Positions 49,865 to 59,900 of a stretch of 64,000 bases of DNA are shown here, in pieces; position 1 is the first letter of the stretch; the number at the start of each line of letters is the position of its first letter. The stretch comes from DATEPR01 sp963780635. GTDB taxonomy: Bacteria > Actinomycetota > Actinomycetes > Mycobacteriales > Pseudonocardiaceae. Made by a program: the position numbers and the translations under genes. The DNA lies in assembly GCA_963780635.1 (NCBI GenBank), contig CAWACW010000015.1, positions 542,390 through 606,389 on the forward strand. Direction: 5' to 3'. The notes below the pieces were generated by a model, which was not told the DNA's origin, searched no databases, and worked only from the letters and a program-made list of their open reading frames with translations.

Positions 49865-51454
49865 CGGCGGCAGCTTCAGGTTCGTCAGGTAGTTGACGCC
49901 GTAGCCGTCCACACAGGAGATGCCCTGCAGGAAGGCGGTGTGCTGGGTGCCCTCGAACGTCAACAGCCCGCCGCCCAAGGCCTTCGCCAGATCAACGCCC
50001 GCCTGGTACGGCGTGGCCGGGTCGTTCGTCGTCGACACGACGAGCACCGGCGGCAGGCCGGTCGCCTTCGGCGTGTGCGGCTTGCTGGTCGGCGGCACCG
50101 GCCACACCGCGCACGCGTCCGTCTGCGCCGCGGCGGGCCTGCCGTCGTCCAGGAACGGGGCGACCTGCTTGTAGCGCTGCTCGGCCTGCTTCTGCACGTT
50201 CGGGTCGGTCACCGGCGGGTCGTCGACGCAGCGGACAGCCGTGAACGCGTCCTGCTCGTTGGAGTAGGTGCCGTTCTCGTTGCGGCCGTTGTAGACGTCG
50301 GCCAGTGCCATCAGCGTCCGGCCGCTGCCCTGCTTCAGCTCGGACAGGCCCGCGTTGAGGTAGCTCCAGTACTGCTGCGAGTACAGGGCCTGGATCGCAC
50401 CCGTGGTGGCGTCGTCGTAGCTGAGCTTGCGGCCGTCGCCGACCGGCACCGAGCGCTCCAGCAACGGGTTGACCAGCGACTGGAACGCCTGGTTCGCGGT
50501 CGCCGGGTTCCTGCCCAGCGCGCACTGCTGCTGCTTGGCACACCACTGCGCGAACTGGGTGAACGCGACCTGGAACCCGGAGCCCTGGGCGACGGTCTCG
50601 TCCACCTCGCTCTCCGTCGGGTCGACGGCACCGTCGAGCACCATCGCGCGCACGTTGCCGGGGAACTGCTCGGCGTACGTGCTGCCCAGGAACGTGCCGT
50701 AGGAGTAGCCCAGGTAGCTCAGCTTCGCGTCGCCGAGCGCGGAACGCAGCACGTCCATGTCCCTGGCGACGTCCCTGGTGCCCACGTTGGCGAGGGTCTC
50801 CTTGCCGTGCCCGGTATTCGAGACGCAGCCGGCCGCGTACTGCTGCTGCTGCTTCTCGTACGCGGCGATACCGGCCGGGGACGTGTCGTCATCCAGGTCG
50901 GACGCGCGGACCTGGTCCTCCTGCTGCGCGGTCAGGCAGCGGACCGTCGGCGTGCTCGCGCCGATGCCCCTCGGGTCGAAGCCGACGAGATCGAACCGCT
51001 TGGCCAGGTCCGTCTTGCCCCACGTCTTCTGCATGTTCGCGACCAGTTCCAGCCCGGAGGCGCCGGGGCCGCCGGGGTTGCTCAGCAGCGAGCCGATCCG
51101 GTCGGACTGATCGGTCGACTTGATCCGCATCACCGCGATGCTCGCCGTCGGGCCCGTCGGCTGCGCGTAGTCCAGCGGCACGGTCAGCCGAGTGCACTGC
51201 AGACCGGGCTCGGCGTACAGGCCCCGGTCGTCGGAGCTGGTGGCGAACGGCTGGCAGTCACCCCAGCTGAGCGGCTGGCCGTAGAACGAGGCAAGTCCGG
51301 CCGGTACCGGGCCCGCGGGGCCACGCTTCTCCACCGTCGCCGCGGGCTCGCCCGAGCCGAAGCTGACCGTGGAACATGCTGCCAGGCCGACCACGGCGAC
51401 CGTGACGCCGACCGCGACCAGCGCGCCACGGGCGCGGCGGGGAGATGCGAACAC
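49841..51454 (-). CDS. Secreted alpha/beta hydrolase, Hip1/TAP-like lipoprotein
   Basis: 537 residues from GTG 51454 (MFASPRRARG). A lipobox VVGLAAC (Cys27) predicts a lipoprotein. The alpha/beta-hydrolase core has SNPGGPGASGLEL (oxyanion region), FDPRGIGAST, the nucleophile LGYSYGTFLGSTYAEQFP, a TAP-like C-terminal domain with VLVVSTTNDPATPY (catalytic Asp) and FEGTQHTAF (His). It resembles tripeptidyl aminopeptidases and the mycobacterial carboxylesterase/protease Hip1 (Rv2224c), whose gene lies between glnA2 and panB; the same order holds here. Several Cys pairs suggest disulfides. Confidence 0.88.
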   Translation of the reverse strand: MFASPRRARGALVAVGVTVAVVGLAACSTVSFGSGEPAATVEKRGPAGPVPAGLASFYGQPLSWGDCQPFATSSDDRGLYAEPGLQCTRLTVPLDYAQPTGPTASIAVMRIKSTDQSDRIGSLLSNPGGPGASGLELVANMQKTWGKTDLAKRFDLVGFDPRGIGASTPTVRCLTAQQEDQVRASDLDDDTSPAGIAAYEKQQQQYAAGCVSNTGHGKETLANVGTRDVARDMDVLRSALGDAKLSYLGYSYGTFLGSTYAEQFPGNVRAMVLDGAVDPTESEVDETVAQGSGFQVAFTQFAQWCAKQQQCALGRNPATANQAFQSLVNPLLERSVPVGDGRKLSYDDATTGAIQALYSQQYWSYLNAGLSELKQGSGRTLMALADVYNGRNENGTYSNEQDAFTAVRCVDDPPVTDPNVQKQAEQRYKQVAPFLDDGRPAAAQTDACAVWPVPPTSKPHTPKATGLPPVLVVSTTNDPATPYQAGVDLAKALGGGLLTFEGTQHTAFLQGISCVDGYGVNYLTNLKLPPSGTRCTR

Positions 51455-51558
51455 CCTGTGATGGTGCCATCCGCACCGGTACGGACTCCGTATGGTCACT
51501 CTGACGGCTGCGCCACATCGAAGACGCAGCCGTCGGTGCGGTGGACCAGAATGGCGGC

Positions 51559-53289
51559 ATGCCGCAGTTGCGTATCGCACTCGCCCAGGTCAACACGTGC
51601 GTCGGGGATCTCGACGGCAACGCGGACGTGGTCGCGACGTGGACCAGGAAGGCCGCCGAGGCGGGCGCCCACGTCGCGCTGTTCCCCGAGATGGCGCTCA
51701 CCGGATATCCCGTCGAGGACCTCGCGCTGCGCGAGTCGTTCGGCGTGGCCTCGCGGCGGACGCTGACCGCGTTGGCAAGCAGGCTCGCGGACGCGGGCTG
51801 CGGCGAGGTCGCCGTGTTCCTCGGCTACCTCGACCACGACGACGCCGGCCCGCGCAACGCGGCCGCCGTGCTGTACCGCGGCGAGGTGGTCGCCCGGCAG
51901 TTCAAGCACTTCCTGCCCAACTACGGGGTGTTCGACGAGTACCGGATCTTCAAGCCGGGCGACTCGCTGGACATCGTGCGGCTGCACGGGCTGGACATCG
52001 GCATGGTGATCTGCGAGGACATCTGGCAGGACGGTGGTCCGTGCGCCGCGCTCGGTGCTGCCGGCATCGACCTGTTGCTGGTGCCCAACGCGTCACCCTA
52101 CGAGCGCGAGAAGGACGACCAGCGGTTGCCGTTGGTGCGGCGCAGGGCCGGTGAGGCCGGTGCGCCGCTGGCCTACGTGAACTGGGTCGGCGGCCAGGAC
52201 GAGCTGGTGTTCGACGGCGACTCGATGGTCGTCGACGCGGCCGGCACGCTGCTCGCCCGCTCGCCGCAGTTCGTCGAGGATCTGCTGGTGGTCGACTTCG
52301 ACCTGCCCGCCGCCCGGCACGAGACGACCGGCGACGTGCACGGCTTCACGGTGCGCCGGGTACCGCTGTCCGAGGAGCCGGTCGCGCCGTATCCGGCCCA
52401 GCAGCCGCCGCCTGCCGCGACCCCGCTGCCCGACTGCGCGGAGGTGTGGTCGGCGCTGGTCACCGGGCTGCGTGACTACGTGGTGAAGAACGGTTTCCGG
52501 TCGGTGGTGCTCGGCCTGTCCGGTGGGATCGACTCCGCTGTCGTCGCCGCACTGTCCGCGGACGCGCTCGGCCCGGACGCGGTGTACGGGGTGTCGATGC
52601 CCTCGTCCTACTCGTCGGAGCACTCCCGGTCGGACGCGGCCGACCTCGCGCAGCGGATCGGGCTGCACTACGACGTGCAGCCGATCGGCGAGATGGTCAA
52701 GGTGTTCGTCGAGCAGCTGCACCTCGCCGGGCTGGCCGAGGAGAACGTGCAGGCCAGGTGCCGAGGCGTGACGTTGATGGCGTTGTCCAACAAGGATGGC
52801 CACCTGGTGCTGGCCACCGGCAACAAGACCGAACTGGCGGTCGGCTACTCGACGATCTACGGCGACGCGGTCGGCGGGTTCGCGCCGATCAAGGACGTGC
52901 CCAAGACCCTGGTGTGGGACCTGGCCCGGTGGCGCAACGCGGCCGCCGAGGAGCGCGGCGAGGTCGCGCCGATCCCGCCGAACTCGATCACCAAGCCACC
53001 GTCGGCCGAACTGCGGCCCGGCCAGCTGGACAGCGACTCGCTGCCCGACTACGCCGAGCTGGACGAGGTCCTCGACGACTACATCGAGGGCGACAAGGGC
53101 TACGAGGACCTGATGGCGGCCGGTTTCGACCCTGCGCTGGTGGAGCGGGTGCTGCGGATGGTGGACGCGGCCGAGTACAAGCGTCGGCAGTACCCGCCGG
53201 GCACCAAGATCAGCCTGAAGGCGTTCGGCAGGGACAGGCGGCTACCGATCACGAACGGGTGGCGGGAACGCGCTACGGTCCATAGCTGA
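51559..53289 (+). CDS. nadE: Glutamine-dependent NAD+ synthetase
   Basis: 576 residues from ATG 51559. The N-terminal nitrilase-type glutaminase has the Glu-Lys-Cys triad: Glu44 (LFPEMALTGYP), Lys116 (QFKHFLPNYGVFDE) and Cys152 (VICEDIWQ). The C-terminal NAD synthase domain has the ATP PP-loop LGLSGGIDSAVVA (SGGIDS at 321-326) and LMALSNKDGHLVLATGNKTELAVGYSTIYGD spread over about 410-440. It makes NAD from deamido-NAD using glutamine. It is probably monocistronic. The upstream in-frame start at 51541 lacks support. Confidence 0.96.
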   Translation: MPQLRIALAQVNTCVGDLDGNADVVATWTRKAAEAGAHVALFPEMALTGYPVEDLALRESFGVASRRTLTALASRLADAGCGEVAVFLGYLDHDDAGPRNAAAVLYRGEVVARQFKHFLPNYGVFDEYRIFKPGDSLDIVRLHGLDIGMVICEDIWQDGGPCAALGAAGIDLLLVPNASPYEREKDDQRLPLVRRRAGEAGAPLAYVNWVGGQDELVFDGDSMVVDAAGTLLARSPQFVEDLLVVDFDLPAARHETTGDVHGFTVRRVPLSEEPVAPYPAQQPPPAATPLPDCAEVWSALVTGLRDYVVKNGFRSVVLGLSGGIDSAVVAALSADALGPDAVYGVSMPSSYSSEHSRSDAADLAQRIGLHYDVQPIGEMVKVFVEQLHLAGLAEENVQARCRGVTLMALSNKDGHLVLATGNKTELAVGYSTIYGDAVGGFAPIKDVPKTLVWDLARWRNAAAEERGEVAPIPPNSITKPPSAELRPGQLDSDSLPDYAELDEVLDDYIEGDKGYEDLMAAGFDPALVERVLRMVDAAEYKRRQYPPGTKISLKAFGRDRRLPITNGWRERATVHS

Positions 53290-53400
53290 GGCGAACGCGT
53301 CCACCGTTCGGATGATCCCGGGTCGCCCGGACGCGGGCTCGCTCTTCGGACACGGAGCGTGTTCACTCAAGGTGTCGGTACGTCACGATAGGGAGCGGCA

Positions 53401-53991
53401 GTGGGTGAGCCGGTGCGCTGGGTGATCACGGTGGCCTTCGCCGCCGTCACCGTGACGAGCCTGCTCCGGCTGGCCACCACCGCGCGCCGCGACCCACGCC
53501 CGGAGGGCCTGCCGCGCAGGCACGAGGACCTCGGGCACGTCGTAATGGCGGTCAGCATGATCGCGATGGTCCTGTCCTGGACGCCGCTGCTGCCCGTGGC
53601 GTTCTGGGTGCTGCTGTTCGCCGGTCAGGCCGTGTTCTTCGGCGCGATGCTGCTGCGCAGGTCGGCGACCTGGTCACAGCAGGACAAATGGGACCACACG
53701 CACCACATGATGGCCAGCGTGGGCATGGTCTACATGGTGGTCGCGACGGGCGCCTCGGCCGACATGGCCGGGATGTCCATGGGTGCCTCGTGGTCGCCGC
53801 TGGCAGGCGCGTTCGGGCTGTACTTCCTCGTCTACGCGGGCTGGTCGATGTTGCGGGCCACGTTCCTCGCGCCGGCCGGGGTGCCCGCCGGCTGGTCGGG
53901 GCTGCCGCTGGTGGTGTCCCGGCCGCTCGCGGTGCACGGTTGCCGGGCGCTGATGGGCGCCGGCATGGCGTACGTGCTGCTCAGCGCCTGA
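53401..53991 (+). CDS. DUF5134 membrane protein
   Basis: 196 residues from GTG 53401 with GGGAG 6 bases upstream. Five or six helices with Met- and His-rich segments: HEDLGHVVMAVSMIAM, KWDHTHHMMASVGMVYM and DMAGMSMG. These fit the actinobacterial DUF5134 family. The Met/His clusters suggest copper or another metal, which is only an inference. No neighbouring metal gene supports it. Confidence 0.8.
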   Translation: MGEPVRWVITVAFAAVTVTSLLRLATTARRDPRPEGLPRRHEDLGHVVMAVSMIAMVLSWTPLLPVAFWVLLFAGQAVFFGAMLLRRSATWSQQDKWDHTHHMMASVGMVYMVVATGASADMAGMSMGASWSPLAGAFGLYFLVYAGWSMLRATFLAPAGVPAGWSGLPLVVSRPLAVHGCRALMGAGMAYVLLSA

Positions 53992-54157
53992 CCACACCGC
54001 TTCGCCTGACACCACCGTGTGACGATCTCCCGTGTGAAGCGTGTCGCACGACGCTGCGCGATGGCCGCCGCTGGTGTCACGCTCGACTCGCACACCCTCC
54101 GCACTTACACGCGGGGACCCGGTTCGCCGGGCCTCGACGGAAGGACGGTCGACGACG

Positions 54158-55021
54158 ATGTCAACAGAACCCGAGATGGCGGCCCCCTACGGGAGCGGCC
54201 CCAGCGGCCAGGCGGCCACACCGGCCCGCCGGGTACGCATTCACCATCTGCGGCAGCTGAAGGAACGCGGCGAGCCGTGGCCGATGCTGACCGCCTACGA
54301 CATGTACTCGGCGGAACTGTTCGACGAGGCCGGGATCCCGGTGCTGCTGGTCGGTGACTCGGCGGCCAACAACGTGTTCGGCTACGAGACCACCCTGGGC
54401 GTGACGGTCGACGAGCTGTTGCCGCTGGTCAGGGCCGTGACGCGGTCGACAAAGCAAGCACTCGTGGTGGCCGACCTGCCGTTCGGGTCGTACCAGCTGT
54501 CGCCCGAGCAGGCGCTGGCGACCGCGGTCCGGTTCATGAAGGAGGGCAACGCCCACGCGGTGAAGCTCGAGGGCGGCCGGCGGTACGCCGCGCACATCGA
54601 GGCACTCACCGCGGCCGGCATCCCCGTGATGGGGCACATCGGTTTCACTCCGCAGAGCGAGCACAACCTCGGCGGTTACCGCGTGCAAGGTCGCGGCGAC
54701 ACCGGCGACGACATCATCGCCGACGCCCACGCCGTCCAGGACGCGGGCGCGTTCGCCGTCGTCATGGAGATGGTGCCCGCCGAGGTCGCGAAGAAGGTCA
54801 CGCACGAGCTGGCCATCCCGACGGTCGGCATCGGCGCTGGTCCGGATTGTGACGCCCAGGTGCTCGTGTGGCAGGACATGGCGGGCCTCCGGCGGGGCAA
54901 GCCGGCCCGGTTCGTCAAGCAGTACGCCGACCTGGCCGGGGTCCTGCAGAACGCGGCCAGCCAGTTCGCCCAGGACGTGCGGTCGCGCGAGTTCCCGGCA
55001 CCGGAACACGCCTTCCACTGA
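54158..55021 (+). CDS. panB: 3-methyl-2-oxobutanoate hydroxymethyltransferase
   Basis: 287 residues from ATG 54158. PanB makes ketopantoate, the first step to pantothenate and CoA. Signatures: MLTAYDMYSAELFDEAGIPVLLVGDSAANNVFGYE (about 43-77; metal Asp and substrate loop), VKLEGG (catalytic Lys region), GHIGFTPQSE and VGIGAGPDCDAQVLVWQDM. A polar 25-residue N-terminal extension is present, as in mycobacterial PanB. A strong hairpin ends the transcript. panB follows the glnA2/Hip1 region in M. tuberculosis too. Confidence 0.95.
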   Translation: MSTEPEMAAPYGSGPSGQAATPARRVRIHHLRQLKERGEPWPMLTAYDMYSAELFDEAGIPVLLVGDSAANNVFGYETTLGVTVDELLPLVRAVTRSTKQALVVADLPFGSYQLSPEQALATAVRFMKEGNAHAVKLEGGRRYAAHIEALTAAGIPVMGHIGFTPQSEHNLGGYRVQGRGDTGDDIIADAHAVQDAGAFAVVMEMVPAEVAKKVTHELAIPTVGIGAGPDCDAQVLVWQDMAGLRRGKPARFVKQYADLAGVLQNAASQFAQDVRSREFPAPEHAFH

Positions 55022-55036
55022 CGTCGTCAGGTCGAC

Positions 55037-55071
55037 AGGGGCACGTCACCGGTCACCGGTGACGTGCCCCT
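55037..55071 (+). terminator. Intrinsic terminator after panB
   Basis: A perfect 16-bp stem (55037-55052 with 55056-55071) with a 3-nt loop, 16 bp after the stop. The next 290 bp up to the DUF899 gene show no further feature. Confidence 0.8.
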
Positions 55072-55362
55072 GCGCGACAACGCATGCCTGCACCGTGTCG
55101 AGGACGCCGCCCGGGTGACCTGGCTCGACCGGCCGCCCGGCCAGACGGCCGCGACCCCGCAGGTCGTCCTCGTCGCGTAGCCAGTTCGCCGACTGCCGAA
55201 GGTCGTCGTCAGATCGCAGATCGACGGAATTGATCCCACTGGCACTTTTCTCCCCGGGCAAAATGCCGCGACACACGTTGACAGTGGCCGCCGCGCGCCG
55301 CGTCCACTGTCCGACAACTGTCCAGGATGCGAATGGTCGGTCCCCTCGGCGACAATCGGCCG

Positions 55363-55992
55363 ATGGACAAACCGAAGGTCGTTTCGGTCGACGAATGGCA
55401 ACAGGCACGGGATGAGTTGCTCACGGCCGAGAAGGACATCACTCGTGCTCAGGACGCACTCGCCGCGCGGCGGCGCCGGTTGCCGATGGTCGAGTTCCCG
55501 GATCGGTACACCTTCGACACGCCGGCCGGGCCGCGGTCGTTGTCGGACCTGTTCGAGGGTCGCGACCAGCTGGTCGTCTACCAGTTCATGGACAACGGGC
55601 CGGACGACTACTGCCCCGGCTGCACGGTGCTCACCGACAACGTGCCGATGACCGCGTTTCCCGGGCTGGCCGCGCACGGCGTCACGTGGGTGACCGTGTC
55701 GAACATGCCGTTGGCGCAGATCGACAAGTACAAGGCACAACGCGGGTGGACGCTGCCGTTCGTGTCGTCGCACGGAACGTCCTTCGCGGACGACTGCGGG
55801 GCCGGGGGTGGGTTCATGCTCAGCGTGTTCCTGCGCGACGGCGACCGGATCTACCGCACGTACAACACATCGGCACGCGGCGTGGACCGGCTTCGGTTCG
55901 ACAACAACGTTCTGGATTTCCTGCCGTGGGGTCGCCAGGAGGACTGGGAGGACTCGCCCGCCGGGTGGCCGCAGCACCCGACGTACGGCTGA
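55363..55992 (+). CDS. DUF899 family thioredoxin-like protein
   Basis: 209 residues from ATG 55363. The DUF899 pattern is clear: RRRLPMVEFPDRYTFDTPAG, LSDLFEGRDQLVVYQFM, GCTVLTDNVP, FVSSHGTSFADDCGAGG, and LRDGDRIYRTYNTSARG with LDFLPWGRQEDWEDSP. The fold is thioredoxin-like; the DYCPGC segment (residues about 84-89) supplies two Cys two residues apart (C-P-G-C). The reaction is unknown. It ends inside a long bidirectional terminator. Confidence 0.85.
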   Translation: MDKPKVVSVDEWQQARDELLTAEKDITRAQDALAARRRRLPMVEFPDRYTFDTPAGPRSLSDLFEGRDQLVVYQFMDNGPDDYCPGCTVLTDNVPMTAFPGLAAHGVTWVTVSNMPLAQIDKYKAQRGWTLPFVSSHGTSFADDCGAGGGFMLSVFLRDGDRIYRTYNTSARGVDRLRFDNNVLDFLPWGRQEDWEDSPAGWPQHPTYG

Positions 55993-56036
55993 TCACCGCA
56001 GGGGCCGGCACCTCGGTGCCGGCCCCTGCGGTGATC
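55991..56036. terminator. Bidirectional terminator between DUF899 gene and S53 protease
   Basis: A perfect 22-bp inverted repeat (55991-56012 with 56015-56036) and 2-nt centre, overlapping the DUF899 stop and ending 8 bp before the protease stop. It is the longest perfect stem in the window. Confidence 0.85.
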
Positions 56037-56043
56037 GGTTGGG

Positions 56044-56834
56044 TCAGTGGCGTCCGGCCAGCGCGGGAACGAACAAGCCCGCGTTGATCGTGCCGTTGCC
56101 GCTGGCAAGGTCGTAGCCCTTGCCCGCGGTGAAGCCGGTGACACCCGCGAAGGAGTTGTTGCCCTGCGTGACGTCGACCAGGCCGGTCCGGTGCGAGTTG
56201 TCCCGGGCCAGGTCGTAGAGCGACTTGTTCAGGTTGCCCAGGTCGCGGTGCGCCACCTGGTCGGCCATGGCGACGATGCCGGAGAACTCCGGGCTCGCCT
56301 CACTGGTACCGCCGACCAGACCGAAACCGGTGTTGTTCGGGTCGAACGACTGGAACGTGATGACCGCACCGTTGACGGCCGCGGAGAGCGAGATGTCCGG
56401 GGTGCCACGGTGGTTGCCGACCACATCGCGGACGTGGTTCTGGAAGTCCGGTCGCGCGAACACGCTGGACACGCCACCGCCGCCGGCACCGAAGCCGTCG
56501 TTCCACACCACGTCGGGCGCCAGGCGGTTGCCGTTGGCGTCCAGGTCGAGCATGGTGCCGCCGAGGGAGGTCACCAGCGGGTCGGAGGACGGCCAGCTGT
56601 TGACGCGCATCGGGAACAGTGTCGAGCCGTCGGCCTCGGCGTCGGTCGCGCCGTCGTCGCCGGAGGAGGCGAGCACCGTGACGTTGTGCTTGGCGGCGTT
56701 GATGAACGCCGAGCGCAGGTTCAGGATCGACTGCTTGTTCGGGAAGGTCTGCTCGGTCGCGCCGAAGCTCTGCGAGATGACGTCACCGAGGTGGTGGTTG
56801 ATGACGAAGTTCTCGGCCTTGACGATCTCCGGGC
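56044..56834 (-). CDS. S53 (sedolisin) family serine peptidase, 5' truncated at the contig junction
   Basis: 263 bacterial codons of the C-terminal part of a secreted sedolisin. Seen: ENFVINHHLGDVISQSFG, the oxyanion Asp in VLASSGDDGATD, SLGGTMLDLD, the nucleophile Ser in VGGTSEASPEFSG, and the calcium-site Asp in GKGYDLASGNG. The propeptide and the catalytic Glu and Asp, which lie further N-terminal, are missing because the sequence switches to ciliate telomere at 56,835. The apparent ATG at 56,854-56,856 and the residues MGFWGFG are telomere and ciliate bases read backwards, so they are not part of the protein. Confidence 0.85.
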
Positions 56835-56835
56835 C
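56834..56835. other. Chimeric junction: actinobacterial chromosome / ciliate telomere
   Basis: GC-rich coding DNA stops and a ciliate telomere begins with no transition. The bacterial protease frame continues unbroken to the junction. To the right the outermost telomere base faces the bacterial DNA. One or two C residues are shared, so the exact base is uncertain. Confidence 0.95.
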
Positions 56836-56854
56836 CCCAAAACCCCAAAACCCC
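56835..56854. repeat. Left telomere, C4A4C4A4C4 (20 bp)
   Basis: Exactly 20 bp of telomeric repeat. That equals the double-stranded part of an Oxytricha/Stylonychia macronuclear telomere after its 16-nt 3' overhang is removed, as end-repair in library preparation would do. Confidence 0.95.
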
Positions 56855-56925
56855 ATCTGGAAGAATTTTAATAGAATACAAAATAATATATAGTTTAAAA
56901 AAATTTAAATTCTTAAAAATATATA

Positions 56926-59900
56926 ATGGTAAAATTAAAATCGTGGACAGTCTTGCACTTAATACTACTTATTACCCTACTGCCATACCAAAGTTGTGGT
57001 TAATAATGTTAAACTGGGTATTATCTAGATAGTTCTACTAGTAGTTGTTTATGTAAAATAATTTATTTGTTTATAAATCTTTATAGAATGTTAAGACACA
57101 TGTTCAAGCTGTTCAGGACCCAGTTAATGCAATATTTGTAAAAATTCCTAATTAAAATTAAGTTCTAATAACTGTTCTTTCTGTCCTTAAGGATAATACT
57201 TAAACAATAACACCTGTTAAAGTACATTAAAATTCATTGTTATAATATTTTTAGATTGTAATTGTACTAATGGAGGTACATGTATTGATTAAAACTTATG
57301 TTTACCGTGTCCCAACAACTAATACTTTGACCCTTCTCAGCTTATTTGTGTGAATTAGTGCAACTAACTACAGTAGCCTGTTTAAATTTACAAGCATCCT
57401 TACCTACAAGCTACATTTAACTATTGTAGAGGTGAGTTCTTAATTATTTTTAATTTAACATAGGTTCATCACTGTATATTGATCCCTCTTCTACAAGTTA
57501 TTTAGAGCTCGGGACAAAATAGTATCCATATAAGTCTATGGTGTCTGCATTTATAGAATTGTTTAATTATTTGCCCATGGGAACAACTAATTACTCAATT
57601 TTAATTAAGGAAAACACAACTGATTATGTAAAAACACTATTCCAACCACAATATATAATTGGATGTTAAAATCTTACTATAAGGTATAACAAATATAATT
57701 GTATCTTAATCAATTACTTTTTATAGGACTTATTCAAATTTTGATGAAACACAATTAGGACTTTAATCAACAATATACATTTAATCAGCAAATAAGTTTA
57801 TTCAAAAATTAGCAACTAGATTTTCAATTATAAATGAAGCATATAATAGCGCTATAATGAATAATCGTTTAAGCACTTCTGAATAGCTATCACTTGCATC
57901 TTAAGCCGAATTTAATATAGTTAGAAGTTCTGTATATTTCAATAATTTCCTTATTACAAGTAAGTATCATTTTAAAATTCAAATTTATTAGATGATTTTA
58001 CAATTTTTAATGAAAAAAGAAGATTTTTGTATCTTTGGATATACAATGGAGAACTCTCTCATTTAATGTAAATATTTACTATAAAAAAATATACCATGTA
58101 GTATGTATCCCTATAGCTTTATGGAGCTAATATAAAGTCAGATATGCATTTGAATTTTTATATGATAAATTCATAAATGATAACTGATTGGCTTATTGAA
58201 GGAATATAATTAAACGCAGCATGCAACTTAGTTACGAATAATTCCTACACTGGAGAAATTGTCTTCAGAAATTATACATAAAGAGGTTACAAATATTTGT
58301 AAACAAATACAGCTTTACTCTCAATAAAATCGACTTATAATGTTACCATTGATAATAGTACATTCAGAACATTTACAAGAATTAACGACGCTAATTAATA
58401 TACTTTAAATATTGACACTGCATTAACATGTAACGCAAGCTTCTAATAATACCTAAAAATACCTAACATTTACAAACAATTACATATCAAGTGACGCTAA
58501 TTATGATCAAAACACAGCAGTGTCATTTTTCATAAATTTTAGGACTGTAGCTGGAAGAAAAATGAATCTAAAGTTTGAAAATGTGACAGTGGAAAACTTA
58601 TACTCAATAAAGCATGTATTCTAATTAACTGTCGCGGGTCTTGTTTATAACATTTCCCATGTCACCTTCAATAATGTTTCATTATCAGCAGACTAAATTT
58701 TTAATATGCTTTTAGGAGGAGCTGGATCTACACTCTATGGCTATGATATTAAATTTCAAAATTGTATTACATCTGCAAAGACTTTACTAGTACCAGGATA
58801 ACATGCATCGGTGACTTTTGATAACCTACAATTTATAAATAACACTTGTAAGAATATAAAATAAATTACAATTACTCATTATAGTGGATTAAAATGCTAA
58901 TTCTTATTGCTTTTTAAGAATAGCAACTCCGCCTGTAAATGGAGGATTGTTCTTTATAAAGAATTCTTTATTTTCAGGGAATAACATCAATGGCAATCAA
59001 GCTATTCAATAAGATCAAATGATTAAAACATTTATCATTTAAGACACAATCTTTTAAAATGAATGTAAGTATATTATTTATTGATAACAGTGTTATAGTA
59101 ATGAATTCATAAACAGCATATATAGCAAACTACAAGTCTTTAAGTTTCTAAATGTCAAAAATGTCATATTTTAAAATATGAGCTATGGAGATCAGTTATA
59201 ATAAAATTCAATTTTAGTTAGATATGATGAATTTGATTTATATTCCACTGTTTCTGATGATAGTGTTTTCAGTAATATAACTGTGTAAAATACCTAAGTC
59301 AACTTTTTCTAATTTTCTGGATTTAATAATGTTTCAAATGTGTCGTTAACAAATGCCAATAATTTTTACTATACTGATTTCAAGAATATTAATGTTTATA
59401 ACAATGTTTATAATCAAGAATCAAGTATAATCAAGATTACAACTTTTTAAGATCAAAATCCGGTATAGATCAGAATAATGGATTCATAATTCGTAAATAA
59501 TAGTTTCTTATAAGGTGGAACATTGATTTAAGCAAATTAAAATATGTTAAATCCTATGATAATATCAAACACAACATTTACTAATAACACCTTAGGGTAT
59601 ATTTCGATAGCTGCTGGAGCAACGAATCTGATCAATATACCTTTATAAGTAACAGTGTAGTAATGCACTTTTTTTAAAATTATCCAATTAATAGTGCACT
59701 TTTTGAAGTGAATACAAATAGTAATTTAACAATTAGAGATTCAAATTTTTCATAAACACATTCCTTATCTAGAGGAAGTATAATATTAGCAGATTATCAA
59801 AATGTATAAGTTAACGTCATTAATTCAACTTTTATTGGGAATGTTGCCAAATATGGTGGAATATTTTTTGCTCATTATAGTAGTTAAGTCACTTTTACAG

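Noticed and set aside
55027..55977. A minus-strand frame of 316 codons opposite the DUF899 gene
   Set aside because: The plus strand shows the full DUF899 pattern; the minus frame has no domain and crosses the panB terminator.
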